Positions 32,781 through 42,756 of a stretch of DNA of 64,000 nt are shown one piece after another; position 1 is the stretch's first letter, and each line of letters starts with the position of its first letter. The translations under genes and the position numbers were made by a program. The stretch is from Lasiosphaeria ovina. Taxonomy: Eukaryota; Ascomycota; Sordariomycetes; Sordariales; Lasiosphaeriaceae. The stretch spans positions 1,302,001 to 1,366,000 of the forward strand of contig JAULSN010000005.1 in NCBI GenBank assembly GCA_033439765.1, given 5' to 3'. Under the pieces are notes generated by a model. That model had not been told where the DNA came from. It did not search any database and was given only the letters and a program-made list of their open reading frames with translations.

Positions 32781-33397
32781 CTAAAGTTGCCCTCATTAAC
32801 TCCAGTCACCCGCACCACCCCTAGCCACCTTGCTCAGGCTCTACTCAGGCGCTGCTCAGGCGCTGCTCAGTAGATGATCAGAGAAGCTGCCAAACATGGT
32901 TTAGATGAGTAGGCAGTACTCTGCGGTTGGAATGGCAACTTTTCGCGAGGTCCCAATTTTTGGGACACAGGTGGCCTAAAACTAGGACCCCCTACCCTAA
33001 CCCAACTCCTTTTCGCTCTTCTTCCCTTCCACCCAAAGTGATATAAAACCCAGTTTACGTCCCCAATTAGATCTCTATTCCTATCTTCTTCATTTACGAA
33101 AGTGGGTAAACCTTACCCTCCAGCTGAGACACTGCGTAAGCGGATTGCTTCGCTTTTATTCATTTAGTTGTTAGATATGGCCCTCCTATCTTAACCAGTG
33201 GCAGCGGACTCTGAAAACGGATAAGAAAAGAACGGCAGAGGAGAGAAGGAGATATGCTAAGGAGAATAGCTTTAATGATGATGACACGGATCTTGATAAT
33301 AATCCTAAGTTAGGGGGGAGGGGAGGGAATTCCGAACAAACCTGAAACCGAACGCGCCGACGGGTCCGTGCCACCACCACCACCCACATTAAAAGAA
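32781..33397. other. Intergenic, flank of transposon insertion
   Basis: Contains short CTCAGGC(G)CTG direct repeats near 32836-32870. A coding-like Lys/Arg/Asp-rich trace (near 33210-33310) is too short to assign. Confidence 0.4.
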
Positions 33398-33413
33398 GGA
33401 AAATATATATATA

Positions 33414-33463
33414 ACGTGCGTGATAAGCGAGTGCACCAGATAAGCGAGTGCACCACTTTCCAC
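33414..33463 (+). repeat. Left terminal inverted repeat
   Basis: Fifty bases identical to the reverse complement of 35225-35274. Internally it contains the 17-bp unit GATAAGCGAGTGCACCA twice in tandem, a likely double transposase-binding site. Confidence 0.95.
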
Positions 33464-33511
33464 GCGACGCACCACCTCCACCTTCAATCCTCAATTATTC
33501 CACAACCCAAC

Positions 33512-35185
33512 ATGTCTTCCACTTCAAAAGAGGCACAGATAATTTTAGCCCTTGAAGCTATCCAACGCGATAAAAACCTCACCCTACGAGCTACAGGCAA
33601 GATCTACGATGTTCACTATATAATACTTATACGACGACGCGACGGTAAACCTTCACGACGCGATATTCCAGCCAATTCACGCAAACTTACCGATTTGGAA
33701 GAGAAAACGATTGTTCAGTATATAATTGAACTATGTGCATGCGCATTCCACCCCCGGCTTTCTTACGTGGAAGATATGGCCAATCGATTGCTCCGCGAAC
33801 GCGACGCGCCCCCTATTGGAGTACGATGGGCTTATAACTTCGTTAAGCGCTAACCAGACCTTCGGACGCGTTTTACGCGTAAATACGACTACCAGAGGGC
33901 TAAATACGAAGATCCAACGATTATTCGCGAGTGGTTTGCCCTTATGTATAACGTTAAGGTTAAATACGGTATCCTTGACGACGATATTTACAATTTCGAC
34001 GAGACCGGCTTTATGATGGGCATTATCATCGCTACTATGGTAGTTACTACCTTAGAGGGGCGTAGTAGGGCTAAATAGGCCCAGCCTGGCAATCGAGAGT
34101 GGGCTATAGTTATCTAAGGAGTAAATGCTCTAGGCTGGGCCATCCTACTATTTATTATCTTGGCTAGGTAATATTACCTTACTAACTAGTATGAAGAATA
34201 TAACCTCCCGGCCGACTGGCGTATCGTAATAACCGATAATGGCTGGACTACGAATAAGAAAGGCATGGATTAGATTCGTCACTTCGATTTCCATATAGCA
34301 TCTCGTATAAAGGGTATATACCGGTTATTAATCCTTAATGGCTACGAAAGCTACTACTCTAAAGAATTCGATAACTATTATAAAGAGTATAACATTATTG
34401 CACTTTGTATACCTCTATACTCTTTATATATACTCTAGCCTTTAGATGTTGGTTATTTTGGGCCTTTGAAGAAGGCGTATAGCCGCCAAATTGAGCAGTT
34501 TATACGGATGAATATCACATATATTAGCAAGTTGGAGTTTCTTTGTGTATTTAGAGAGGCGTTTTTTGCTTCGATTATAGAAAAGAACATCTAGGGGGGT
34601 TTTACCGGAGCTGGCCTTGTGCCGTACGACCTAGAGAGGGTAATATCTAAGCTGGATGTGCGTATTCGGACCCCAATACCCCCAGCCTCAAGCCCAACCA
34701 CAGTACTACCTTGGGCCTCCCAAACGCCATACAACCCTCGAGAGGCTACCTCACAATCAGCATTTATCAAAACTCGAATTTCTAACCATTAGGGCAGCTC
34801 TCCAACCCCGATACTAACTGCTGTGGATCGATTAGCCAAAGGTATAATGGCTATGATGCACGAGGTGGCTCTTCTACGTACGGAGGTCTTAGCATTACGA
34901 AAGGCCAATGAGGGGCTTAGTAAGCGACGGAGAGCCAAAAAAACACGTGTGCGGCTTGGAGGGTCACTTACTATACAAGAGGCACAGGATTTACTGGACC
35001 AGAAGGCTGTGGGTGAGCAGTTAGCTCAGGAAATACGACAAAATGGTGGTAGTGTAGGGGGGTCTCGTACGAAGATTCGATGCTGTGGCGTATGCGGCAA
35101 GCCTGGCCATAATACTCGCACGTACAAGGAGGCTGCAGAATCGTCTGATTCATCTATTTCTAATTCAGTTATTGTAATTTCTTAG
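33512..35185 (+). pseudogene. Pot2-like DDD transposase with nine stop codons
   Basis: One reading frame of 558 codons runs the full length without a single frameshift, from the Met at 33512 to the TAG at 35183-35185. It is broken by stops at 33851, 34076, 34115, 34169, 34187, 34271, 34436, 34592 and 34790, two TAA besides 33851 and otherwise TAG. Parts recognised in order: an N-terminal helix-turn-helix/CENP-B-like region (EEKTIVQYIIELC, YVEDMANRLL), catalytic NFDETGF, ITDNGW and PLDVGYFGPLKKAY, a coiled region, and a C-terminal zinc-knuckle (CGVCGKPGHNT) whose last Cys is now Tyr. Gln-to-stop and Cys-to-Tyr changes are the C-to-T and G-to-A transitions expected from RIP. Confidence 0.92.
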
Positions 35186-35224
35186 TGTGGTTGTGTTGTA
35201 ATTGAGAATAGATGTAGTCGGGTG

Positions 35225-35274
35225 GTGGAAAGTGGTGCACTCGCTTATCTGGTGCACTCGCTTATCACGCACGT
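35225..35274 (-). repeat. Right terminal inverted repeat
   Basis: Perfect inverted copy of 33414-33463, again with two tandem 17-bp units, followed by TATATATATA. Confidence 0.95.
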
Positions 35275-35289
35275 TATATATATATATTT

Positions 35290-35935
35290 CTATAATACGT
35301 TGATACTATGGCGAATATCTTCTCTATCCTCTTCTTCTGAAGAATCGTCTGAATCTAACGGTATGCGGCCAACCTCCGTCTGTGCCTTACGAACGGTCTC
35401 AATAGTCGCAAACTGCTTATTTGGGTCAACTTCCACCCTCTTCTTCTTCTTGGTAGCTCGCATATGTTCAAGGCTAGCCTCTGAATTCTGAATCTTCCGC
35501 TTGGCGATAGCTAGTTCAAAGGCCTGCTCATCCATGGCCTTGCCAACCTTTCTTAGAAACAGCGGTCGCTAGGCATGGCCTTGATCACATGTGCAAATTC
35601 CTGGGACTGCTTCTGATAATTGTGGGCCTTCCTCGGGGTCGACCACAAGGCTTCCTCGTTAGCATAATTCTCCAGGAGAGGCGTAGTAAGCGTCTGAACG
35701 TCTGAATCCCTCTGGGTGGCAATTGGGGTGCCTGGCTGGTTCGAATTCTTGAGGGGAAGGCGGCTCATCAGGGCTTGCTCATATTGAGAGGCCCGAGGCC
35801 AGAAGCCTTCCACGCAGCACGTATATTCCGCTCTGTGATAGTGTTGAAATCTAGCCCGCAATCCTTATAAATACAGCGCTGTTGCGCTGTATCTAATGCC
35901 CAGTTGCTGCAATGGACTGCAGGCAATGAAGGGCA
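35290..35935 (-). pseudogene. C-terminal remnant of a second pogo/Fot-like transposase
   Basis: Minus-strand pieces read IRAAWKASGLWPLN-like sequence, then LPLKNSNQPGTPI, TTPLLENYANEEALWSTPRK, and after a stop EQAFELAIAKRKIQNSEASL and the Lys-rich TKKKKRVEVDPNKQFATIE, ending in an acidic tail. This resembles the C-terminal regions of fungal pogo-type transposases (the P-L-L-E ... L-W-x-T-P-R box and a KRKK-rich tail), from family memory. It is interrupted by several stops. N-terminal and catalytic parts are not found in the window, and the end touches the edge of the Pot2-like element. Confidence 0.6.
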
Positions 35936-37292
35936 GTCAACCGCCCTCGACCCACTGCAGTGGTGCTGGCAACAGCACCACCGCCATGGATCTAATGGGT
36001 GGTCGTTGGGTTTGTTGCTGCTCCGCCACCACCTTCTCCAACATCACCGGCTTCGTTCTCACAGAATACCAAATCTACGCTGTAGAAGTGGCCGTGTCAC
36101 GGAGTGGTGCACTGGCCCTGCAGCCTTGAACCCTACTCGTGGATTTGGATGTGGTGGGGTCGTCACACCACATCAGAAAATCTTTCCCTTCCGGAAACCG
36201 TTCCTCTTTTCTTCTTGTTTTCCTTGCCACGTCTATTCCAGCTACGGAATTGCCTTGATCAAGACTAAGCGTGGGTTTAAACTTGCCATTCGAGGTGTGC
36301 GTCGACAGAGCGGGCGAGGGCGGGGTTTCGCTTTCGTGCGGGATGAGCCAGACGGAGGTGGACCTCCCGTTTGTAAATATCAGCTGGGAGGAGGCTCCAA
36401 CAGAGAACTAGTCCAGCATGGGGACTGGGCAGGTAGGCGATGGAGATAGAGAAACATCTGTAATGATGAACATGGAGCGTTTCGGAGCACACGTGGTATA
36501 GTACCAGATGTCCGAAGAACGGCATGCACTCTTGTATTCTGTTGAAAATGATCTTGGTTGCAAATAATTCCTTATTTTTACTGTATGGTCTGGCTCCGGA
36601 GAGCCGGTATGGGTGACACGGTCTACATCGACAAGTTGAGCAGCGCTGAGTTCTCCGAGGCTATCAACTCCACAGTCCCTGTTACAAGGAGCCTCGGTGC
36701 TGCTTGGAGTGGCACCATCGAGAACATCCCACGCCGCCCTCAGCCTTTTCACATCTCGAGATGTCCAACTAGGTAGGTATTTTGAACGTTTTGTAAGTTC
36801 AATATGGGCAAAGCGGTATAAACGTGTTGAGGTCCTATGCGTGACATGAAGACCTTCTTTCTAATCAACTAGCAGCACACCGGAGTCAATTTGAATCTTC
36901 AAGCCTCAAGGTCCGCCCGTCCACCGGCTGCTGTTGGTGATCTGATCATGTCCCGCACAGTGTGGTGACTGTGGTCATTCCAACGCTGAGTCATTAACAT
37001 TGTGGCATTGCCACACGGCAAATGCAAGAGGGGACCATTTGGCTGAAAATGGTGCTGCAGAGATCAGTGGGCTACGATACTACTGCATGTCTGATTGGGT
37101 GCCCACTGCTCAGCCATGGCATGGGGAGCGGCCTGGCCTCCCCTCGTCGGGGCTGCGCCATGATAGTTCTCAGGCAGACTACCTAAGTATTAGTACTGCA
37201 AATAAGCCTATCTTTGAAGCTTTCATCTTATCTCCATCCTGATTCTTTTTGGATTTTGATCTGGCTCATCTTGCCTACCTAACTCAGGTAAA
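35936..37292. other. Intergenic, no gene recognised
   Basis: About 1.35 kb. A few mid-sized frames on both strands show no domain and overlap each other. Confidence 0.5.
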
Positions 37293-38945
37293 ATGGCTCC
37301 ACCGGTCCCAATACAATCGGAACGCTTTCAAAAGAGTGTGGTTCCATCTCCTCCTGTCTCTGGGCATTATCCCCAACGTCCACCACACCCCTCCCGCTTC
37401 CATGCGGCCGGCATTCAGATTCATGTTCCGCCTGTTCTTGGTCCGCCTGTTCCTGGCCCGCCTGTTGCTCGCCCGCCTGTCCCTCGGGTACCGGTTGCCC
37501 CCGCATACCGAGGTGGCACTCCTGCTCAAGAGGTTCATTCGCTGCTCTGGGGTGGTACTGGTACTAGGCCTCTTTCCAATAGTGGGCCTCCTGCCGAGTC
37601 TACTCCTTCCCAGGACGACATCTCCGTCAATGCCAAGACTGACGCCGACATGGCCACCGACGCCGCTTTGCCTGCCGAACCTGCCCTGGTTTCTGAATCC
37701 GCCCCCGCTTCTCCTGTCGGACCATCTGCCTCTCCCGAGACCATCGACATCTCTCCCACCAATGTTGGTCCCCCTACCGAATCCAACCCCGCTTCACCCA
37801 GTGAGCTCGCCTCTTCCGAATCCACCTCTGGTGCCGAACCTCCTGCTCCTCTCGAGCCTATCCCAATTGCCAGCCCTACACCCGCAGAGCCTACTCCTGC
37901 CAGGCTTGCGCGTGCTGAAATCCCTTCTACTGAGGCTGTTGTCCATGATGCAGGCCCTACATCTCTCATTGACATTTCAATCTCAGAAAAGTCCATTGTT
38001 GACGAGCGTTACCCCGCTTATTTTGACGGTCAAACTGCTCATGTCTCCAGTAACGAACGCGTCCGTTCTCACGTTGCTCCTCCTGTTCAGCAGGGAGTGC
38101 TGGCCTCCACACCAATGGAACTCATCCCAGAGGACACCGATCCCATCCTTCCATCTGCCCAGGGACGCAAAAAGGAAGCCGCTGCTAATACGGAGGCTCC
38201 CAGCACCTCGAAGATAGAGACGCGGGCGTTGAACGTGGTTTGCTACCGCCCGACCCGAGAGGGCTGCATCACTCACCAAATCATCGTGGCACGACCGACA
38301 GCCTCTGCGGACGGCGCCAAGTTTGAGGCCGAGTTGAAGGAGCACTTCAAGGAGGGCAGGCTGCCCATCACGAGCGATCAAGACTTCCTCCGAGAGATAC
38401 GGCGCACGTACGAGAGGGTGTTTTGCCAGCGCTGGCGGCGATATTTTTCTCTGAAGACGCTGCGGGCGCTGCGTCTCCGGTCGTACATTGAGGGCGAGAA
38501 CAACGCGCGGTCTGCGGTCGTCGAGCTGGACCCACTTGTGATGCAGGAGTTTCTCTACTACGTCTTTCATCCCGAGGAGGTCTCGAAAGAGTACAGCCGG
38601 CCGCGTGTCTGGATCGACTGGGTGTTTGACCTGCGGGAGAAGAGGCCGGACGGGACCGTCCACCGCCACCTCGTCGAGATTATCGAGGGCTGGAGCGCCC
38701 TGCGCATCACGGTTGCCTCGTTATTCCCCGTGCTCGGGTCGGCCATTTTGGGCATCGTCTGGGCTTCCATGACGCAAGACGTTCAGACGGCATTTACCGT
38801 TGCCTCGTTTCTGCTGACGTTTGGGTCCGGCAAGTAACTGCGTGTCTGGCAACATGGGACAGGTAGCCGCTAACGTCTGGAATCCACAGCATCCCTCGCT
38901 TTGCTAGCCGTCATCAGTACGGTGACTTCAGGAAGTCAGCCATGA
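37293..38945 (+). CDS. Pro-rich protein with C-terminal membrane hairpin, GC-AG intron
   Basis: Exons 37293-38829 and 38890-38945 give 530 aa. Residues 1-75 are Pro-rich with PPVPGPPVARPPVPR repeats; residues 90-300 are Ser/Pro/Glu-rich and disordered. From about 310 a folded domain follows (ALNVVCYRPTREGC, TYERVFCQRWRRYFSLKTL, FHPEEVSKEYSRPRVWIDWV, HLVEIIEGWSALRI). The C-terminus has two hydrophobic stretches (VASLFPVLGSAILGIVWAS and AFTVASFLLTFGS). The second is completed only if the intron starts with GC at 38830 (GGCAAGT donor, GCTAAC box, CCACAG end). Using the GT two bases further would give a non-hydrophobic tail. The fold plus hairpin recurs in fungal HET-neighbourhood proteins, but its function is unknown to me. 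Confidence 0.75.
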
Positions 38946-39206
38946 TTGAAAGGGTTCTCTGGGATTGCATCGCGGTGAATACAAGATTTTATGCCAAAGC
39001 ACTGGGCTGCCGTGTCCCGAGAAAACATGCATGGATACAATGTTGTCCCAGAATACGAAGCCAGGGATTCTCGGCTCCAACGTAACGCTCCTCCAGGAAG
39101 CTGCAACGCGGCCTGCGGCACAGCTTCCCTGCACTCCATCTGCTCATCCCTCTCTCACACCTTGCCAATCTGAACTTGCACTTCCCATCAAATCCAAACA
39201 CTCGCA
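38946..39206. other. Intergenic, no gene recognised
   Basis: Short gap between the Pro-rich membrane protein gene and a fragment cut by a LINE insertion. Confidence 0.5.
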
Positions 39207-39425
39207 ATGGAGTCGCCCAGCAGCTATGTCGACCCGATAGCAAAGGCCTTTTTTCACCACGCGTCGTCGACACGGATGCCGTCATTGCCAAGTCCCTGGC
39301 CAAGCAATATCCCAACCTCAAGCTCGTCATTGTCAGCTCGGGTGTCGGCCTGATTGGTTTTGCCGCCAGCGGCCATGCCTCCTTCATCTTTCTCGAGTCG
39401 CATGGCGACATCCCTTCGTCGCTAG
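39207..39425 (+). pseudogene. 5' fragment of an unknown gene truncated by a LINE
   Basis: Starts MESPSSYVDPIAKAF at 39207; after a T6 run at 39249-39254 the coding sense moves to another frame, which reads VDTDAVIAKSLAKQYPNL and VIVSSGVGLIGFAASG. The latter has the pattern of a beta-strand followed by a Gly-rich turn or of a short membrane segment. One extra T would join the two frames, so a one-base loss is likely. Coding sense stops where the LINE begins. I do not recognise the family. Confidence 0.4.
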
Positions 39426-40013
39426 CATATGAAGAAGGGCATCATCCGCGACCACATGTCAAGGAGCTCGCCCTCGCCTGGCCTAAGCCGGCATGGCACA
39501 ACAAGCTGCCGCGCCGGCTGCTTCACGGACGCACGGGGCACGGGGACTTTGTGTCCTACCACCAAAGGGTAGGACACCCGGACACCTCTTGGGGGCGCTG
39601 TTTCTGCGGGGAGTGGAAGGAAAGGGGCCACTTGGCTAAGTGTACGTTGACCGTGCCGTTCCACCGACACCAGTGGGAGTGGAAGAGACGGAAGGGTTGG
39701 AAGCCGACGGACCCACCGCTGTGGGTGTGGTCTGCGGAGGAAATGATGGCCAGGGATCCCCTGGCCTTACAGACTGTGTACGACAGTTCTGGGACAAACT
39801 GGCCTTGTCTTTAGGCCTGGACTGTGAGGAGGAAGCTTTTCAACCCTAAAGGGGGAGTTTTTCTGTTTCTGTAATCACTGCGAGTTTGGCCATGTAAGCA
39901 GTGGTAATTTAGCGTAGTGCTTTTGCCCCCTCGTTGCGGCCTTTGGCTGCATGCGGGGGCACGCGCGAGTCGAAAACCCGGCAGTTTAAATCTCAATCGA
40001 TCAATCACGAATG
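39426..40013 (+). mobile_element. 5'-truncated LINE (Tad-like) insertion
   Basis: The plus strand reads HGRTGHGDFVSYHQRVGH, then GRCFCGEWKERGHLAKC, the Cys-rich ending typical of Tad-clade reverse-transcriptase polyproteins in which a TGHGDF motif precedes a CxC...H...C cluster. The frame closes at 39814. The 3' UTR runs through GCGGGGGCACGCGCGAGTCG and CCCGGCAGTTTAAATCTCAA into a short (TCAA)n tail at about 39996-40011, a typical LINE end. The left edge is approximate. Only the last few hundred bases of an element of several kb are present. Confidence 0.75.
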
Positions 40014-40889
40014 TTGTACGGCAAAAGGATTCGCACCCCGTTGTGGCTCACAGAGGCAACCAGTTGCCTGTGTGACAACTGCTACGTGACTGCTACGCAA
40101 TCAACTCACCCTTCTCTATTGACAAATGCAATCGTCCAATAAGTTATAGTGCTTTTGGGAACGATTGGGTTGCTGTAGCGGAAAGGAATATCTTTGGCTT
40201 GTTAGAAATACTGTAACTACTGTAAGTTGAGAGTGCCAGAAGTGATTGAAATGTGTGTTTCTTTCTGGCATGCCAGGGAGCTGTATCCTTATAAATCTAT
40301 TCGTAGAGTCTCTCTGTCTCCTGTAAAACACATAAACAGAGTCGGTAGACAACGATGGCGGAGGACCATTTGGTTGGCCAAGCAACATATCGTCCAGATA
40401 AATGGAGGTTAGTGTATGGTGACCGCTCAACGCTGCAGTCAACAGGTAACCTGTCCATGCCGGCAGTTAATGAGTCTGTCTAACCCGATAACCTGTCTGA
40501 CTGTTGGGGCGGTCTGTGCAGAGCTCGCGCGACTCTATCGAGGGGGTAATGGCTCGACGGGTCACAATTCGCGTGTTTGCCTGCTATGGCACATCATGCG
40601 AGGCAACTAGAAACTGTAAGTCTGCCTTATGACGCCGGCCCTGTGGCTGAGGTTCCATTTTCTAACGCCGTGCTTCGTGGCTATATTCTGTATTCATCTC
40701 CCGTGCTCTGTGGGCTGTGATGGGTGAATCAACTCTCTTATCATGGATGCGTTCTCTCACTCTCAATGAAGTAACATCGCCAGCCATCGCGGTTTTCTGT
40801 CTCTTCTTTCTCTTCATTCTCACCACTGAGCTGTATGCTGTTGAGTTGCATGCTGTTAACTTGTAATCAAGCCTCACCCGAACCTGGCC
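40014..40889. other. Intergenic, no gene recognised
   Basis: About 0.9 kb between the LINE tail and the GH71 remnant. AT-rich at its start. Nothing assigned. Confidence 0.5.
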
Positions 40890-41590
40890 ATGCTCCTCCC
40901 ACTCCTGCTCGTGGCGGCGGTATTCTGGCCTGCCGCCCAAGCCAAGGCCGTGTTCGCCCACTTCATGGTGGGCAACACGGGCAGCTTCGACACTGCCAAA
41001 TGGGCAGCCAATATCAACCTCGCCCATCAGGCACATATCGACGCCTTTGCCCTCAACATAGCTTACGGCTGGGCCGACAACGAGAAACAGGTCCAGCACG
41101 CCTTCGACGCCGCCGCCAACGCGGGTTTCAAGCTCTTCTTCTCCTTCGACTACGCCGGCGGCGACAAGCCGTGGCCACTCAAAGAGGTCCGCACGCTCAC
41201 CCGGACGTACGGGCATCCCGCAGCACACTACCAGCACAGCGGCCTGCCGCTGGTGTCCACGTTCGAGGGGCCGCAGCAGGCCGACGACTGGCACACCATC
41301 AACAGCGGCGACACGCGCTGCTTCCTGGTGCCGGACTGGTCGTCGCTGGGCGCGGGGCCAGCCAGGGCGGCGGCAAACGGCGTGGACAACTTCGGTAGCA
41401 TCTGCAACTTCACGTGCGCGTACGGCTACTGCCCCTCAGGGGCGTGCATGTGCACGAACAAGGGCGCGCCCCGCAAGAAGCCCAGGGCGACAAGTGTCAA
41501 GGGCTACCCGGCCAACGGCGACGCCAACTACGCCGGGCTGTGCAGCTTCTCGTGCAACTACGGCTTCTGCGAGCCGTATTCGTGCTCGTT
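40890..41590 (+). pseudogene. GH71 alpha-1,3-glucanase (mutanase) remnant with internal deletion
   Basis: Begins with a signal peptide (LLPLLLVAAVFWPAAQA), then AVFAHFMVGNTGSFDTAKW, the start of a GH71 barrel, IDAFALNIAYGW, FFSFDYAGG, VSTFEGPQQADDW and FLVPDWSSLGAG. Instead of the rest of the barrel it passes directly to ANGVDNFGSICNFTCAYGYC and GLCSFSCNYGFCEPYSC, the two Cys-rich repeats that follow the catalytic domain in fungal GH71 proteins. The stretch in between is gone without a change of frame. Coding sense then moves to a GH18 fragment in another frame. GH71 enzymes cut alpha-1,3-glucan of fungal walls. This copy should be inactive. Confidence 0.75.
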
Positions 41591-42056
41591 AACGCCGCAC
41601 TCGACGTGTTTGCAAAAGCCAATGTTCCCGCGAGCCGCATCAACCTGGGGCTCGGCTTCTTTGGCCGCTCCTACACGCTCTCCGACAGCGCATCCTGCTC
41701 CTCTCTGAGCTGTGCTGCAAAGGGCGTGGGCGTCGTTGGGGACTGTAGCGGAACGGGTGGCTACATGTCGTATGGTGAGATTGACTCGATGATGTCGAGG
41801 AATGGATACAAAGCCAAGTACCACAAGGAGGTCGGCATAAGTTATTTGACGTATGTGTGATAATTCCCTTATTCTTTGCCCCTGCCCCCAATTTTGTGTC
41901 ATGGCCGGCCGCCGCGCTCACGCATGAAAATGCAGCTACGGGGAAGACAACAACAACCAGTGGATCTCCTTCGACAGCCCCGGCTCGATCATTGAAAAGG
42001 TCAAGTACGCAAATGGTAACGGTCTGTTGGCATCGCCCGATCCGACGGCAACCTAG
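41578..42056 (+). pseudogene. C-terminal fragment of a GH18 chitinase
   Basis: In the frame one step from the GH71 part, the sequence reads VNAALDVFAKANVPASRINL, then GLGFFGRSYTLSDSASC, GGYMSYGEIDSMM and ISYLT, followed by an 85-nt intron (41851-41935, GTATGT to GCAG) and YGEDNNNQWISFDSPGS, ending at TAG 42054-42056. These are the strands and loops after the active site in fungal subgroup C (killer-toxin-like) chitinases. The DxxDxDxE active-site motif and everything before it are missing. The two glycosidase pieces lie against each other within about 15 bp, so the locus is a chimera made by rearrangement or by loss of intervening sequence. Confidence 0.75.
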
Positions 42057-42067
42057 GAAATGGCGCC

Positions 42068-42709
42068 ATGACCAAAGCCCGCGGTGAATCACACCTGGCG
42101 CTACTTGCTACTCCAATCAACAAGGCCAAAGGGGAGTGGTTCTCCAAGAGTACCCCTTCGACGGGCACGTCAAAGCAACTGAAGTTCAACCGCCGCTCCA
42201 TTCGCAACGCTGTCGGTGTATTTGTGTATCTGAAGTGGACGCCGCCAACAAGCAGTTCCGAACCGTTCCCAACGGTCGAGCCCATATGGAACAAGTCGAT
42301 GCACGTTTCCAACTGGATAGACCTGGTCTGCTACGCAGCCGACAAGCAGATTGCCTGGGCTCAAGCCGACGGCCCCAAAGATACAGGAGGGGGCACACCC
42401 TCACTGCGTGCTCTGTGGGCATACTTTATCGAAGATGAGCTCAATGATATTGAACGAAGGGCAGCGAGCTGGTCCAAGGACGCCGCAGAGTTTTATAAGA
42501 AGGGGTATGGAACCTCGAGGGGTGAGCCGGCGTGGTACGACAGTGCATTCGGGAGACGGGGCTGGGCTACGGCGAGTCAGGCAACATTCCCTCGCGTGCC
42601 TGTGTCGGGTGGTGGGTGGTCCAAGTTCGGTGCTTTTGCTAACAAGGGCATGACGCTCGACGGAATGGGCAACGAAGTGACACTGGGGGCTCTTTCGCGT
42701 ATTGTTTAA
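42068..42709 (+). CDS. Hypothetical protein, 213 aa, possibly the tail of the chitinase gene
   Basis: Single open frame just after the GH18 fragment. It reads KQLKFNRRSIRNAVGVFVYL, then PTVEPIWNKSMHVSNWIDLV, TPSLRALWAYFIEDELNDIE and a Gly/Trp-rich end. The composition looks like a real protein with one helical pair. There is no signal peptide. In the frame upstream, NLGNGAMTKARGESH reads on without a stop, so it may be a C-terminal region of the same ancient gene rather than an independent one. Not recognised; it lies convergent with the downstream duplicated gene. Confidence 0.45.
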   Translation: MTKARGESHLALLATPINKAKGEWFSKSTPSTGTSKQLKFNRRSIRNAVGVFVYLKWTPPTSSSEPFPTVEPIWNKSMHVSNWIDLVCYAADKQIAWAQADGPKDTGGGTPSLRALWAYFIEDELNDIERRAASWSKDAAEFYKKGYGTSRGEPAWYDSAFGRRGWATASQATFPRVPVSGGGWSKFGAFANKGMTLDGMGNEVTLGALSRIV

Positions 42710-42756
42710 ACTCTTGCTCAGTGGTGTGGAAATAGTCAAGTTGCCAAACTCCAGCG

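Larger units (their letters stand above)
33398..35290 (+). mobile_element. Pot2/Fot-type (Tc1-mariner, pogo-like) DNA transposon, RIP-inactivated
   Basis: The element is about 1.89 kb. It is bounded by perfect 50-bp inverted repeats at 33414-33463 and 35225-35274, which extend outward through TATATATA tracts, fitting insertion at a TA dinucleotide. Inside is a single transposase frame from 33512 to 35185. Size, repeat length and gene order match Pot2-like elements of filamentous ascomycetes. The right edge abuts another transposase remnant, so it probably jumped into, or next to, an older element. The nine internal stop codons make it non-autonomous. Confidence 0.92.

Noticed and set aside
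37249..38217. A 322-codon Leu/Pro-rich frame
   Set aside because: It overlaps the Pro/Ser-rich N-terminus of the 37293 gene in another frame; the Leu-rich look comes from reading CCx-rich DNA out of phase.
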